This document shows, piece by piece, positions 28,451-35,808 of a DNA stretch of 64,000 nucleotides. The DNA comes from Verrucomicrobiota bacterium. GTDB lineage: Bacteria; Verrucomicrobiota; Verrucomicrobiia; Opitutales; Opitutaceae. The stretch is from positions 30,909-94,908 of the forward strand of contig JAQGOP010000010.1 of assembly GCA_028293545.1 (NCBI GenBank). The letters run 5' to 3'. The first letter of the stretch is position 1. The number at the start of each line of letters is the position of its first letter. The position numbers and the translations under genes are program-made. The notes under the pieces are model-generated. The model had not been told where the DNA came from, made no database searches, and was given only the letters and a program-made list of their open reading frames with translations.

Positions 28451-28732
28451 CGGCTCTGAGCGCGAGTGCTGTCGGTGGCGGCCGACGGTCCCCGTTGGTC
28501 TTTACTTCGCGATGTTTGGCCCGTTTTTTTTTGCGGTCCAGGAATCCATGCGGACCGCCGTTCATGGGACCGTTTGCGAACCCGGGGGGTGAATCCATTC
28601 GCTGCCGATGCAGGCTTTGTTGTGGGCAAAAACAGCTCGTATGCTCTCGCGCTTTTCACTCTCCTTTCATAAGGAATTTCCGCAATCGCATCGACCCCGA
28701 CGGAGGACAGACCAATCTCCGGCTTTTGGAAA

Positions 28733-29365
28733 ATGAACCCCGTGGATCCACCAGACATCGCCGCATCTGTCCGATGGCCGTGGGCCGGATTGCTGATCTG
28801 GGCGTCGGTGCTGCTCGCGGGTTTTGGCTATCTTCTCCGCTACGAAATGCGGGCCGGCGTGGGCGCCCCTCAAACGGGTTCCTGGCCGCAGGGCTCAGCT
28901 CTGCCATTCGATCCCTCGCATTCCAACCTGGTGATGTTCTCGCACCCCAGATGCCCCTGCACGCGGGCGAGCCTCGCCGAGCTCGAAGCGCTGCTGGCGC
29001 AGAGCGGCTGTGAAATCAGGGCGACGCTCTGTTTCCTCGCTCCCGACGACGATCCCGACTGGAAGGATACGCCGCTCGTCCGCAAAGCGCGCGACATCCC
29101 GGGACTGCGCGTAGTTTTCGACCGCAACGGCACGCTGGCGGCCCGGTTTGGAGCCCGAACCTCCGGCCAGGTGCTGGTATTCGACCGGGCAGGACGAAAC
29201 GTTTTTTCCGGCGGAATCACTTCGGCCCGCGGCCATGCCGGCGACAACCGAGGCAGCGCCCACCTGCTCGCGTTCGTCCGGGGCGAGAAGACCGCGGCGC
29301 TTTCGACTCCCGTTTACGGCTGCGCCCTCGACGACCCCGCGGTCGTCGCCTCCCCCTACCGATGA
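28733..29365 (+). CDS. RedB-like membrane-anchored thioredoxin-fold protein
   Basis: 210 residues with one N-terminal membrane segment (WAGLLIWASVLLAGFGYLL). The following domain reads SNLVMFSHPRCPCTRASLAE, a thioredoxin-like fold with a CPC motif in place of the CxxC pair, and continues with GLRVVFDRNGTLAARFGART and a strand before FSGGITSARGHAGDN. This layout is that of RedB-type proteins, often found next to sensor kinases; biochemical function is not established. Its stop overlaps the start of the hybrid kinase as ATGA (29362-29365), so the two are probably translated together and work together. Confidence 0.75.
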   Translation: MNPVDPPDIAASVRWPWAGLLIWASVLLAGFGYLLRYEMRAGVGAPQTGSWPQGSALPFDPSHSNLVMFSHPRCPCTRASLAELEALLAQSGCEIRATLCFLAPDDDPDWKDTPLVRKARDIPGLRVVFDRNGTLAARFGARTSGQVLVFDRAGRNVFSGGITSARGHAGDNRGSAHLLAFVRGEKTAALSTPVYGCALDDPAVVASPYR

Positions 29366-31569
29366 AAATCTCCTCCTTCACTCCCTTTCCCGCCGATTAC
29401 GTGGCGGATGTCGCGATGATCGACCGGCGTTTCGCCGCCGCCCTCCATCAGCTGCGGAGCAGGACCGATCGTTTCTTTGCGAAGCTGCTCGCGGTTCAGT
29501 GGCTCGCTACGATCGTCCTGGCCCTGGTGGTGTCGCCGCGCACTTGGGAGGGCCGCCTGCCCTCGACGCATATCCACGTTTGGGCCGCGATTTTTTTGGG
29601 GGGCGTCATTTCGCTCTATCCGGCGTGGCTCGGTTGGAAACGGCCCGGACGGACCTGGACCCGTCATGCCCAGGCGGGGGCGCAGATGCTGATGTCGGCG
29701 CTGTTGATTCACCTCACGGGCGGGCGCATCGAGACCCATTTCCATGTGTTCGGCTCGCTGGCCCTGCTGGCCCTTTATCGCGACGTCCGCGTTTTCGCCA
29801 CGGCGACGGCCATCGTCTACATCGATCACCTCGCGCGAGGCTGGTTCTGGCCGGAATCGGTTTACGGGGTGCTGACGGCGACGGTGTGGCGCTCGCTGGA
29901 GCATGCGGGGTGGGTCCTCTTCGAGGTCACCTTCCTGAGCATGACGGTCGTGGCCAGCCTCAAGGAAATGCGGGAGCTCGTGGCGCGTCAGATCGGGCTG
30001 GAGAAGATCAACCGCGACAAGGACCAGGAGGTGCGCGACCGCACCCATGACCTCGCCCGCACGGAGGAGCAGTTCCGGGCGTTCTTCAACGAATCGCCGA
30101 TCGGGCTCTATCGCGCCACACCGACGGGTGAATTTCTCGCGGTCAATCCCGCGCTGCTCGGAATCCTCGGCTTCGAGTCGCTCGAGGCGCTGCAGCGAAC
30201 CGCCGTTCACCAGCCCGGCTTCGAGGCGGGCCGCGCGCAATTCTTCGCGGAGCTCGTGGCCACCGACCGGGTGGTCCGCCGGGACGCATCCTGGCAGCGG
30301 CTCGACGGCGGCACCCGCCATGTCCGCGAGAGCTGCCGGGCGTTTCGCGACTCGACCGGACGCCTCGGGCACGTGGATGGCACGATCGACGACGTGTCGG
30401 AGCACCGCCAGCTGGAAGAGCGCTATCTCCAGACGCAGAAAGTCCAGGCCATCGGCCAACTCGCCGGGGGTGTGGCGCACGACTTCAATAACATCCTTAC
30501 CGTCATCGCCGGGTACACCCACATCCTGCTGCGCGATCCGGCGGTGAAGGACAGTACCCGCCATGGACTGGATCAGATCCGCGTCGCCGGGGTGCGTGCG
30601 ACGGGACTCACCGCGCAGCTGCTCGCCTTCAGCCGCAAGCAACGCCTGCAGCCGCGCGTCATCCACCTGAACACGGTGGCTGCGGAAATGGACTCGATGC
30701 TGCAGCGCTTGGTCGGCGAAAACATCCGCATCCGCACGATCGGGATGTCGGGATTGTCTGCCGTGCGCGCCGACCCGGGACAGATCCAGCAGGTGCTGAT
30801 GAACCTCGCCGTGAACGCCCGCGATGCGATGATGCCCAAAGGGGGACTGCTCACGATCGAAACCGCAAACGTGGTGCTCAGTGCGGACTACGCGCGCGCC
30901 AATCCGGAAGTTTCCGCGGGAAATTACGTCATGCTCGCGGTGAGCGACACCGGCACCGGCATGAGTGCCGAGGTGCAGGCGCGCTTGTTCGAACCGTTCT
31001 TCACCACCAAGGTGCCGGGACAAGGCACGGGATTGGGCTTGGCCACCTGCCACGGCATCATCAAGCAGAGCGGCGGTCACATCGCGGCCTACAGCGAGAT
31101 CGGCCACGGGACCACGTTCAAGGTTTACCTGCCGAGCGTCGACTCGCAGCCCGGACCCGTCGCCACGCCCACGCCGGTCGGTGACCAACGCGGCGCGGGG
31201 CAGACGATCCTGCTCGTCGAGGACGACCGGACGGTGCGGGAACTCGGCTGCGAGCTGCTGACTTCCCTCGGTTACACGGTGGTCCCGGCCTCGAACGGAC
31301 TCGATGCGCTCGAACGCTTCAAGGAACATAGCAACATCGCCTTGGTGATCACGGACACGATCATGCCGCACATGGGCGGGCGCGAGCTAGTGAATCGCAT
31401 CCGGCAATTCGCGCCGCAGCTTCCCGTCCTGTTCACCTCCGGCTACACCTTCGATGCGCTGGGTGAGACGGATGACTCGCTGGCGGAATTCGACTTTGTC
31501 GCGAAGCCGTACGATCCGGCGGTGCTCTCGCAGAAGGTCGATGATTGCCTCAGGCCGGTGCGGAATTGA
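29362..31569 (+). CDS. Hybrid sensor histidine kinase with PAS and receiver domains
   Basis: 735 residues. An N-terminal membrane region of several helices (residues about 45-200) is followed by a short coiled coil, a PAS domain (AFFNESPIGLYRATPTGEFLAV), the HisKA segment with GGVAHDFNNILTVIAGY (phospho-acceptor His), an HATPase domain (NLAVNARDAM; DTGTGM; GTGLGLATCHGIIKQSGG), and a C-terminal receiver (ILLVEDD; VITDTIMPHMGG with acceptor Asp; FVAKPYD). This is the common architecture of orphan hybrid kinases. It is translationally coupled to the RedB-like protein, which may sense redox state. Its stop codon directly borders the truncated IS630 element. Confidence 0.92.
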   Translation: MKISSFTPFPADYVADVAMIDRRFAAALHQLRSRTDRFFAKLLAVQWLATIVLALVVSPRTWEGRLPSTHIHVWAAIFLGGVISLYPAWLGWKRPGRTWTRHAQAGAQMLMSALLIHLTGGRIETHFHVFGSLALLALYRDVRVFATATAIVYIDHLARGWFWPESVYGVLTATVWRSLEHAGWVLFEVTFLSMTVVASLKEMRELVARQIGLEKINRDKDQEVRDRTHDLARTEEQFRAFFNESPIGLYRATPTGEFLAVNPALLGILGFESLEALQRTAVHQPGFEAGRAQFFAELVATDRVVRRDASWQRLDGGTRHVRESCRAFRDSTGRLGHVDGTIDDVSEHRQLEERYLQTQKVQAIGQLAGGVAHDFNNILTVIAGYTHILLRDPAVKDSTRHGLDQIRVAGVRATGLTAQLLAFSRKQRLQPRVIHLNTVAAEMDSMLQRLVGENIRIRTIGMSGLSAVRADPGQIQQVLMNLAVNARDAMMPKGGLLTIETANVVLSADYARANPEVSAGNYVMLAVSDTGTGMSAEVQARLFEPFFTTKVPGQGTGLGLATCHGIIKQSGGHIAAYSEIGHGTTFKVYLPSVDSQPGPVATPTPVGDQRGAGQTILLVEDDRTVRELGCELLTSLGYTVVPASNGLDALERFKEHSNIALVITDTIMPHMGGRELVNRIRQFAPQLPVLFTSGYTFDALGETDDSLAEFDFVAKPYDPAVLSQKVDDCLRPVRN

Positions 31570-32241
31570 GTGAACGCACTTTCCGGCCGGGCACTGCGCG
31601 CACGTAGGCCTGGAAGACCTCGGTGTCGGTCGCTCCCTCGATGGTCAGACAGGCACTGGTTCCGTCCAACCGCACCGAGGAGATCATCGTGGTGGTTCGC
31701 CAGTGGCCATGGGGAGCGTGGCAGACCAGTCGCTCGCCCTTGGGCGCACGGCCGCGCAGCCGTGTCAGGTTGGTTTTGGCGGCCGACTCGTCGATGAAGA
31801 CCAGCCTCGCCGGGTCGAGCGCGCCTTGCTGCCGCCGCCAGCGGCGTCTGGCGCGCGCCACGTCCGGCCGGTTTTGCTCGGCCGCATGGAGCGTCTTTTT
31901 TTATATGTCAGTCCCAGCCTGCTCACCATCCAGTGGATCGCCGCCACCGTGCAGTCCAGTTCCAGGCGGTCCTTCATCTCGGCCAGGGTGAGGTCCGGTT
32001 CTTGGGCGATCAGCTGCTTCAGCTTCGCCCCATGGTTCGGCATCAGTCTCGCCTTCCGCCCCGAAAACCGATGCCGCGGCCTCAAGTCCCCGGTTCTCGC
32101 CCTCTGTCCCAGCAGCTTCTTCACCATCCCCACCGACACCCTGAAGCGCTTTGCCACCTCTGCCCTCGTCCCTTCCTTCGCGTCGTAAGCCGCCACGATC
32201 CGCTCCCGCAGGTCCACTGACAGGGTCTTCTTCATCCCCAT
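31550..32241 (-). pseudogene. IS630-family transposase, two frames, C-terminus deleted
   Basis: The first frame (32241 down to about 31900) is the helix-turn-helix half: LRERIVAAYDAKEGTRAEVA, then KRFRVSVGMVKKLLGQ. The second frame begins at a run of seven A residues on the minus strand (31896-31902) and reads KTLHAAEQNRPDVARARRRW, LDPARLVFIDESAAKTNLTR and GRAPKGERL, the start of the DDE catalytic domain. A -1 slip at the A-run joins them, as is usual for IS630 members. Homology ends after VFQAYVRAV. The later catalytic residues (the second Asp and the Glu) are absent, so the enzyme cannot be active. The last codons and stop (31550) lie inside the hybrid-kinase gene and are not transposase-derived. 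Confidence 0.85.
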
Positions 32242-32291
32242 ACCTTAACACGCCCCACTTACTTGTGGCTACAGTTTTATTTGAAATGCTC
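31570..32291 (-). mobile_element. Truncated IS630-family insertion sequence
   Basis: A minus-strand IS630-type transposase occupies this stretch. The 5' side of the element seems intact: beyond the transposase start lies a non-coding end running to about 32291, and a TA dinucleotide (32292-32293) borders an attC-like sequence, in keeping with IS630 insertion at TA. The other end is missing: coding homology stops near 31597 and the DNA then meets the end of the hybrid-kinase gene. Confidence 0.75.
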
Positions 32292-32307
32292 TAGCGGCTG
32301 GTTAGGT
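32292..32307 (-). repeat. attC-like site 1, cut by the IS630 element
   Basis: Only the left half remains: ACCTAAC (32301-32307 on the minus strand, a perfect RYYYAAC box) followed by CAGCCGCTA. Site 2 continues AGAGCC at this point; here the IS630 end begins after the TA. The 3' half and the GTTRRRY core are missing. Confidence 0.6.
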
Positions 32308-32326
32308 TCTTTCTTCGTGCGCGTGT

Positions 32327-32593
32327 TCAAAGAAAGACCGCATTCCACTCAACGATTCGCCAAGCAGCCACAAGCCCGTTCACGACAAACGGGTCGCCAT
32401 GGATGAAAGCCTCCGCCGATTCACGAGACGAAAAAATCGCCATCGCGCCTGTCGGCGGAGTCCCGAGCGGGCCAGCAGCGATGAGCTCACCGCGTGCATG
32501 GAACTCGTCCAGACGCGCGCGATGCGCGGGAAAATGCTCCATCACCTTGGACAAGGCTCCTGGAGCGACATCGTAGAACGAAACGTATTTCAT
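32327..32593 (-). CDS. YciI-family protein (cassette gene)
   Basis: 88 residues of the YCII fold: MKYVSFYDVAPGALSKVMEH, then RLDEFHARGELIAAGPLGTP and ESAEAFIHGDPFVVNGLVAA, with the His and Asp residues usual in the family. YciI-like proteins are small ferredoxin-like domains with suggested but mostly unproven enzymatic roles. The start lies 32 bases after the core of attC-like site 2, and the stop precedes the truncated site 1, so it is the gene of the last cassette in the array. Confidence 0.88.
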   Translation of the reverse strand: MKYVSFYDVAPGALSKVMEHFPAHRARLDEFHARGELIAAGPLGTPPTGAMAIFSSRESAEAFIHGDPFVVNGLVAAWRIVEWNAVFL

Positions 32594-32624
32594 GGAAGTT
32601 CGGCTAAAAACGCGCTGCGACTCT

Positions 32625-32684
32625 GCCCAACGTTACAGGTGAGCAACCCGATAAGCCGGGGTTGGCTCTGGCAGCTGGTTGGGT
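32625..32684 (-). repeat. attC-like site 2 (60 bp, best preserved)
   Basis: Minus strand: ACCCAAC (RYYYAAC) at 32678-32684 and GTTGGGC (GTTRRRY) at 32625-32631 are complementary at 6 of 7 positions. Between them GAGCCAACCCCG pairs with CGGGTTGCTC, leaving two unpaired C residues, like the extrahelical bases of real attC sites. The site encodes the last residues of the upstream cassette protein. Confidence 0.75.
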
Positions 32685-33055
32685 TCTTTCTTCAGTAGCT
32701 CTCTAATCTTCGCCGTCCACGTAGCGGCGGCCAGCGGCTCAGGCTTCGAGTTGGTCTTCACCAGCCCACCGTCGATGCTAAAAACTTCGACTACGACATC
32801 ACTGGAATAGGCGGCCTTTTGACGCACGGTGATGCGGACCTCCTCGACCCAAGTCTTCTCGGCCTTCGTCCAGAATGCGTAGTGCCACTCAGCGCCATCG
32901 CGCCTCGCCTCAAACAGTCGATCTACCGCAAGCTCCAGAATCTTCTTTTGGAGAATCTCCGCAACACCGGAGCAGTGCCGATCGGCGAGAAACGAATCGG
33001 CGCGCAAGCCAGCGGAGATACACAAGAATGCGAAAGATAGTGCGAGTGGCTTCAT
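32633..33055 (-). CDS. Small secreted hypothetical protein (cassette gene)
   Basis: About 140 residues from the ATG at 33055 (MKPLALSFAFLCISAGLRAD, a signal peptide); an in-frame ATG 7 codons up lies inside the attC core. The mature part has EWHYAFWTKAEKTWVEEVRI and DVVVEVFSIDGGLVKTNS, beta-rich, no family recognised. The C-terminal tail KKEPNQLPEPTPAYRVAHL is encoded entirely by attC-like site 2. The protein is probably periplasmic or outer-membrane associated. The start is 9 bases after the site 3 core, behind AAAGAAAG. Confidence 0.75.
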   Translation of the reverse strand: MKPLALSFAFLCISAGLRADSFLADRHCSGVAEILQKKILELAVDRLFEARRDGAEWHYAFWTKAEKTWVEEVRITVRQKAAYSSDVVVEVFSIDGGLVKTNSKPEPLAAATWTAKIRELLKKEPNQLPEPTPAYRVAHL

Positions 33056-33063
33056 CTTTCTTT

Positions 33064-33124
33064 GCCCAACGTTCAAAGTGAGGCACCCGACAAGTCGGTG
33101 GTCGGCTCGGGCGGCTGGTTCTCC
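33064..33124 (-). repeat. attC-like site 3
   Basis: Minus strand: GGAGAAC at 33118-33124 in place of the RYYYAAC box, and a perfect GTTGGGC core at 33064-33070. The interior forms the hairpin CACCGAC-TT-GTCGGGTG with one unpaired C. The cassette between sites 3 and 4 (33125-33244) has only very short frames, so it is a nearly empty cassette. Confidence 0.65.
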
Positions 33125-33244
33125 TCTTTCTTCATTGGGTCATCATGTCTAGCGAATTGATGTGATATTTGATGCGACGGCCGCCAGGCGATACACGGCG
33201 AAAATCAGCGTCGGAAGAAGTCTAGAACTGGGTTCATTAATTTC

Positions 33245-33304
33245 GCCAAACTTTTAAGGCGAGCCAGACCGACTTGTCGGGGTGGGTTTTGGCGGCCGTT
33301 CGGC
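33245..33304 (-). repeat. attC-like site 4
   Basis: Minus strand: GCCGAAC at 33298-33304, core GTTTGGC at 33245-33251, 60 bases overall. The interior contains the perfect hairpin CCGAC-AA-GTCGG. It begins 7 bases after the stop codon of the 83-aa cassette gene. Confidence 0.65.
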
Positions 33305-33311
33305 TCCTTCT

Positions 33312-33563
33312 TCACGTCGCGACCGCACGCTCCATTCGAAACTTACCGGTGAAGTTATCGACAGCCATGATAGTGCCTTCTGAAACGCCGTGCTTTCCTG
33401 CCATCCACGGAAGAATTTCAATCTTCAAGAATTCGCCATCCACGCGCCCGATGCCCTTAGTACAATCGACCAGGTCACGGCCACCGGCGGCGAGCGGGAT
33501 CTGAAGCAAGAGCTTACCGTCGATCTTTTCGAGCGGGCCTTTGATGGATATTTTGCGCGACAT
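33312..33563 (-). CDS. Small hypothetical protein (83 aa, cassette gene)
   Basis: From the ATG at 33563 (MSRKISIKGPLEKIDGKLLL): beta-rich, with QIPLAAGGRDLVDCTKGIGR, GEFLKIEILPWMAGKHGVSE and an end VDNFTGKFRMERAVAT. No signal peptide or membrane segment; no family recognised. It starts 10 bases after the core of site 5 and stops just before site 4, a compact single-gene cassette. Confidence 0.72.
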   Translation of the reverse strand: MSRKISIKGPLEKIDGKLLLQIPLAAGGRDLVDCTKGIGRVDGEFLKIEILPWMAGKHGVSEGTIMAVDNFTGKFRMERAVAT

Positions 33564-33573
33564 ACTTTCTTTG

Positions 33574-33621
33574 GCCAAACCTCAGAGATGAGCCAGGCCG
33601 GGAGCTGGCGCCTCGTTAGGC
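33574..33621 (-). repeat. attC-like site 5 (short)
   Basis: Minus strand: a perfect GCCTAAC box at 33615-33621, and core GTTTGGC at 33574-33580, 48 bases. The interior is shorter and less symmetric than in sites 2-4. The cassette upstream (33622-33726) holds a protein-like fragment ending RFKGWKKGRMPSPHSVPNA without an intact start, so its gene is broken or missing. Confidence 0.6.
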
Positions 33622-33726
33622 GTTTGGGACTGAATGGGGCGACGGCATCCTTCCCTTTTTCCAGCCCTTGAACCGATGGTAGTAGACGGAAATGAATGTA
33701 TCATCGGTGCGAAGTGCGAGACGATG

Positions 33727-33771
33727 ATCTAACTCTCGGGCATGACCGTTGCCTCTGACGGCTGGTTCACC
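33727..33771 (-). repeat. attC-like site 6
   Basis: Minus strand: GGTGAAC at 33765-33771 and a perfect GTTAGAT core at 33727-33733, 45 bases. It encodes the last residues of the 133-aa membrane protein (tail KKEVNQPSEATVMPES), with the stop codon inside the core. Confidence 0.6.
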
Positions 33772-34130
33772 TCTTTCTTCGTCAGGGGGTAAAAGAGTGA
33801 CACCAAGCAGATCAGCGAACCTACGGGAACAGCCGAAAAGAGAGCGCGCCATGGTGGTGAGAAGTCATGGGACTTAACCACGGAAAAAATGTAGAGAGAA
33901 GACGCCGCAAAGAACAGACAAGCGGCGGCAGCGAGGATGCGCGAATTCCGAAACCCCATGAAAAGACAGACGCCGGAGGAGAGAGAAACCACAGCGCCAA
34001 CAGTAACTCCCGCCCACCCAACGCGCAGATAAGACTCGCCGCCAAAAGTCATCGCGCAAAGCGCAATCAAGTAAGAAACGGCATTCGTCAGGAGGAAACC
34101 TGCACAAGCGGAATCGATGCGTGCTCTCAT
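33729..34130 (-). CDS. Small membrane protein (cassette gene)
   Basis: About 133 residues from the ATG at 34130 (MRARIDSACAGFLLTNAVSY). Four hydrophobic segments are visible: FLLTNAVSYLIALCAM, GWAGVTVGAVVSLSSGVCLF, RILAAAACLFFAASSLYIFS and LFSAVPVGSLICLVSLF. No family recognised. The tail KKEVNQPSEATVMPES comes from attC-like site 6. The start is five bases after the degenerate site 7 core (GTTCGGC), typical cassette spacing. A longer frame upstream would cross the attC-like site and is rejected. Confidence 0.72.
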   Translation of the reverse strand: MRARIDSACAGFLLTNAVSYLIALCAMTFGGESYLRVGWAGVTVGAVVSLSSGVCLFMGFRNSRILAAAACLFFAASSLYIFSVVKSHDFSPPWRALFSAVPVGSLICLVSLFYPLTKKEVNQPSEATVMPES

Positions 34131-34135
34131 TCTTT

Positions 34136-34195
34136 GCCGAACGTTGTAAATACCCCTCGGGTTGGCTCGATCAATGACGGCAGCCAATCCGTAGG
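34136..34195 (-). repeat. attC-like site 7 (degenerate)
   Basis: Minus strand: core GTTCGGC at 34136-34142 preceded by TTTACAAC, and the inner GAGCCAACCCGAGG block is present, but the outer RYYYAAC box cannot be found (GGATTGGCTGCC stands in its place). The upstream limit is therefore approximate. It may be the worn upstream end of the array. Confidence 0.45.
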
Positions 34196-34690
34196 AGGAA
34201 GTAGCCAAAAGCGAGCCCGCACTTTTCAGCGATCTGCGACTCGCACGATGGTTGTGCCATCCCATGCTCCCCGGCTAGCTTCACCCCGCCGGGGGGTCGG
34301 GCCGCGATCGGGTCGACGACGGCAGCGATCCGCCGTTTCAGCCTTCGTCGCGACATGCTTCCAGACAGTCCGCGGCGCTGGACGACAGTTTGACGGCCGT
34401 TCACGCGAGGCCGATGCGTGCCGTTGCCACCTTCCACGCCGCGGTTGGGCGCGAGTCGTACCGGCCACAGCCACGGCCTCGCGGTCTGTGGTCCTTCGCA
34501 GGGCTCAATCTCACTGTCCACATAAGCGAAAACTTTGCGGGGCTCACGCTTCCGAAGTTTTTCGAGCTGGCGGATTACCTGGGGCGCTCTCACGCGCCGA
34601 AACACCGACACCACTGGCGTTGAGCCAACCTGTTCACGGCATCCGGCATATACCCACAAATAACCACGCATAAACGCTCTTGCTGTAACT
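34196..34690. other. Gene-free stretch between cassette array and tRNA-Val
   Basis: About 500 bases between the array and the tRNA terminator. Frames exist on both strands but read as arginine- and proline-rich shadow sequence, with no recognisable domain. I looked for tyrosine-recombinase motifs of an IntI integrase here and saw none. It may be the remains of another cassette or of a lost gene. Confidence 0.4.
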
Positions 34691-34712
34691 CAGTAATTTT
34701 CCCGTGAACGAA

Positions 34713-34742
34713 AAGCCGCTAATCCTTGCGAATTAGCGGCTT
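34713..34742 (-). terminator. Intrinsic terminator after tRNA-Val
   Basis: Perfect 11-base stem AAGCCGCTAAT (34713-34723) with 34732-34742, 8-base loop, followed on the minus strand by TTTTC. It lies 7 bases past the tRNA CCA end and would end the whole nusA-to-tRNA transcript. Confidence 0.85.
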
Positions 34743-34749
34743 AAATAAA

Positions 34750-34826
34750 TGGTGGACCTTACTGGACTCGAACCAGTGACCTTTTCGATGTCAACGAAAC
34801 GCTCTAACCAACTGAGCTAAAGGTCC
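34750..34826 (-). tRNA. tRNA-Val (anticodon GAC)
   Basis: 77 bases on the minus strand including an encoded CCA. Acceptor GGACCTT pairs with AAGGTCC, D-arm GCTC/GAGC, anticodon arm TTTCG-TTGACAT-CGAAA with anticodon GAC, T-arm ACTGG-TTCGAGT-CCAGT. It begins 37 bases after the ribF stop on the same strand, so it is probably cut from the end of that operon transcript. Confidence 0.97.
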
Positions 34827-34863
34827 AAAATCTGAGGTCGGCGAGTAACACCAGCGCCGCCGA

Positions 34864-35808
34864 CTAGCGCAAGGAAAAATCTGCGGCGGCTGCGGCGCGA
34901 TCCAGCGCGATCTGGGCCCGGAGCTCCTCCACCCCGTTGAACTTGCGCTCCGGACGCAGGAATCTCAGCCATTTCACCGTCACCATATCGTCGGCATTGA
35001 ACGGACACTCACCCAACACGTGCACCTCGAGCAACGGCTGGACCGCCTGTTCCACCGTTGGCCGCAGTCCGTAATTCGCCACCCCGGGAAGCGCTGTCAC
35101 CGCCTTCGCCCCGGCCACCTTCACGACGTATACGCCGAATTTCGGCCGCAGGTCGGGCGCCCAGGCGACGTTCAAGGTCGGAAACCCAATCGTCCGACCC
35201 AGCCGCTTGCCCGGCACCACCGGTCCCTCCGCAAAATACGAATAGCCAAAAAGCGCATTCGCCGCCGCCACGTCACCCGCTTCGAGCAATGCCCGGATCC
35301 GCGTGCTGCTCACCGGCTCGCCGTCGAAATTCACCCGCGGCGCGCTGAAAACAGTCACGCCGTTTTTCCGGCCCTCAGCCACCAACAGCGCGATGTCGCC
35401 TTTCCGGCCGCGACCGAAACGAAAATTTTCGCCGACATAGATCCCGGCGAGGTGAGGTGCGCGCTGCTTGAGCCACGCGACAAAATCTTCCGCCAACAGC
35501 TGGGCAAATTCGCGGTTGAACGGCTGCGTGATCACGGCGTCGACGCCGAGGCGATGCAGCACCCGCGCCTTGTTCGCCTGGTCCATGATCAAATGGGTCG
35601 GCTGCTCGGGACGAAACAACGTGCTCGGATGCGGCAGGAACGTGAGCACCGCCGCCACCCCGCCGCTGCGCCGGGCGGACTGCACCGCCGCCTCGATCAC
35701 CGCACGATGACCGAGGTGCACGCCGTCAAACATCCCGATCGCGAGGTGAAGTGGCGTCGCCGGGAGCGACGCATTTTCCAAGCCCGGAAACTGTGCGATC
35801 GGCGTCAC
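34864..35808 (-). CDS. ribF: Bifunctional riboflavin kinase/FMN adenylyltransferase
   Basis: 314 residues. The adenylyltransferase half has [19 protein letters not shown] and later [20 protein letters not shown]; the flavokinase half has [13 protein letters not shown] and the C-terminal VEVHVLG-type strand. It makes FMN and FAD from riboflavin in the cytoplasm. It starts at GTG, overlapping the truB stop as GTGA (35805-35808). Position after truB matches the conserved bacterial order. A tRNA-Val follows directly. Confidence 0.95.
   Translation of the reverse strand: MTPIAQFPGLENASLPATPLHLAIGMFDGVHLGHRAVIEAAVQSARRSGGVAAVLTFLPHPSTLFRPEQPTHLIMDQANKARVLHRLGVDAVITQPFNREFAQLLAEDFVAWLKQRAPHLAGIYVGENFRFGRGRKGDIALLVAEGRKNGVTVFSAPRVNFDGEPVSSTRIRALLEAGDVAAANALFGYSYFAEGPVVPGKRLGRTIGFPTLNVAWAPDLRPKFGVYVVKVAGAKAVTALPGVANYGLRPTVEQAVQPLLEVHVLGECPFNADDMVTVKWLRFLRPERKFNGVEELRAQIALDRAAAAADFSLR

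Larger units (their letters stand above)
32292..34195 (-). repeat. Integron-like cassette array without integrase (CALIN)
   Basis: Seven attC-like sites (listed separately) alternate with four small minus-strand genes and two nearly gene-free cassettes over 1.9 kb. Each site, read on the minus strand, has a 5' block of the form GAAGAAAGAxxxxAACCAGC, an imperfect internal hairpin, and a 3' core close to GTTRRRY (GTTGGGC, GTTTGGC, GTTAGAT). Most sites are 45-61 bases long. Genes start a few bases after the core, usually behind a purine-rich AAAGAAAG that may serve as ribosome-binding site. This is integron-cassette architecture. I found no integrase in the window. IS630 sits at the downstream end and tRNA-Val about 600 bases past the upstream end. 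Confidence 0.7.

Noticed and set aside
33581..33852. Minus-strand frame ending SPHSVPNA as a gene
   Set aside because: Its start lies inside the 133-aa membrane gene in another frame; only the last 30 codons or so look protein-like, so I treat it as a broken cassette fragment.
32292..34195. CRISPR array
   Set aside because: The repeats are imperfect, 45-61 bases long and separated by 100-450 bases that contain genes. This is cassette spacing, not spacer spacing, and no cas genes are present.
34196..34690. Possible integrase gene next to the cassette array
   Set aside because: No tyrosine-recombinase catalytic motifs (R, H-x-x-R, Y) could be found in any frame; the frames read as shadow sequence.
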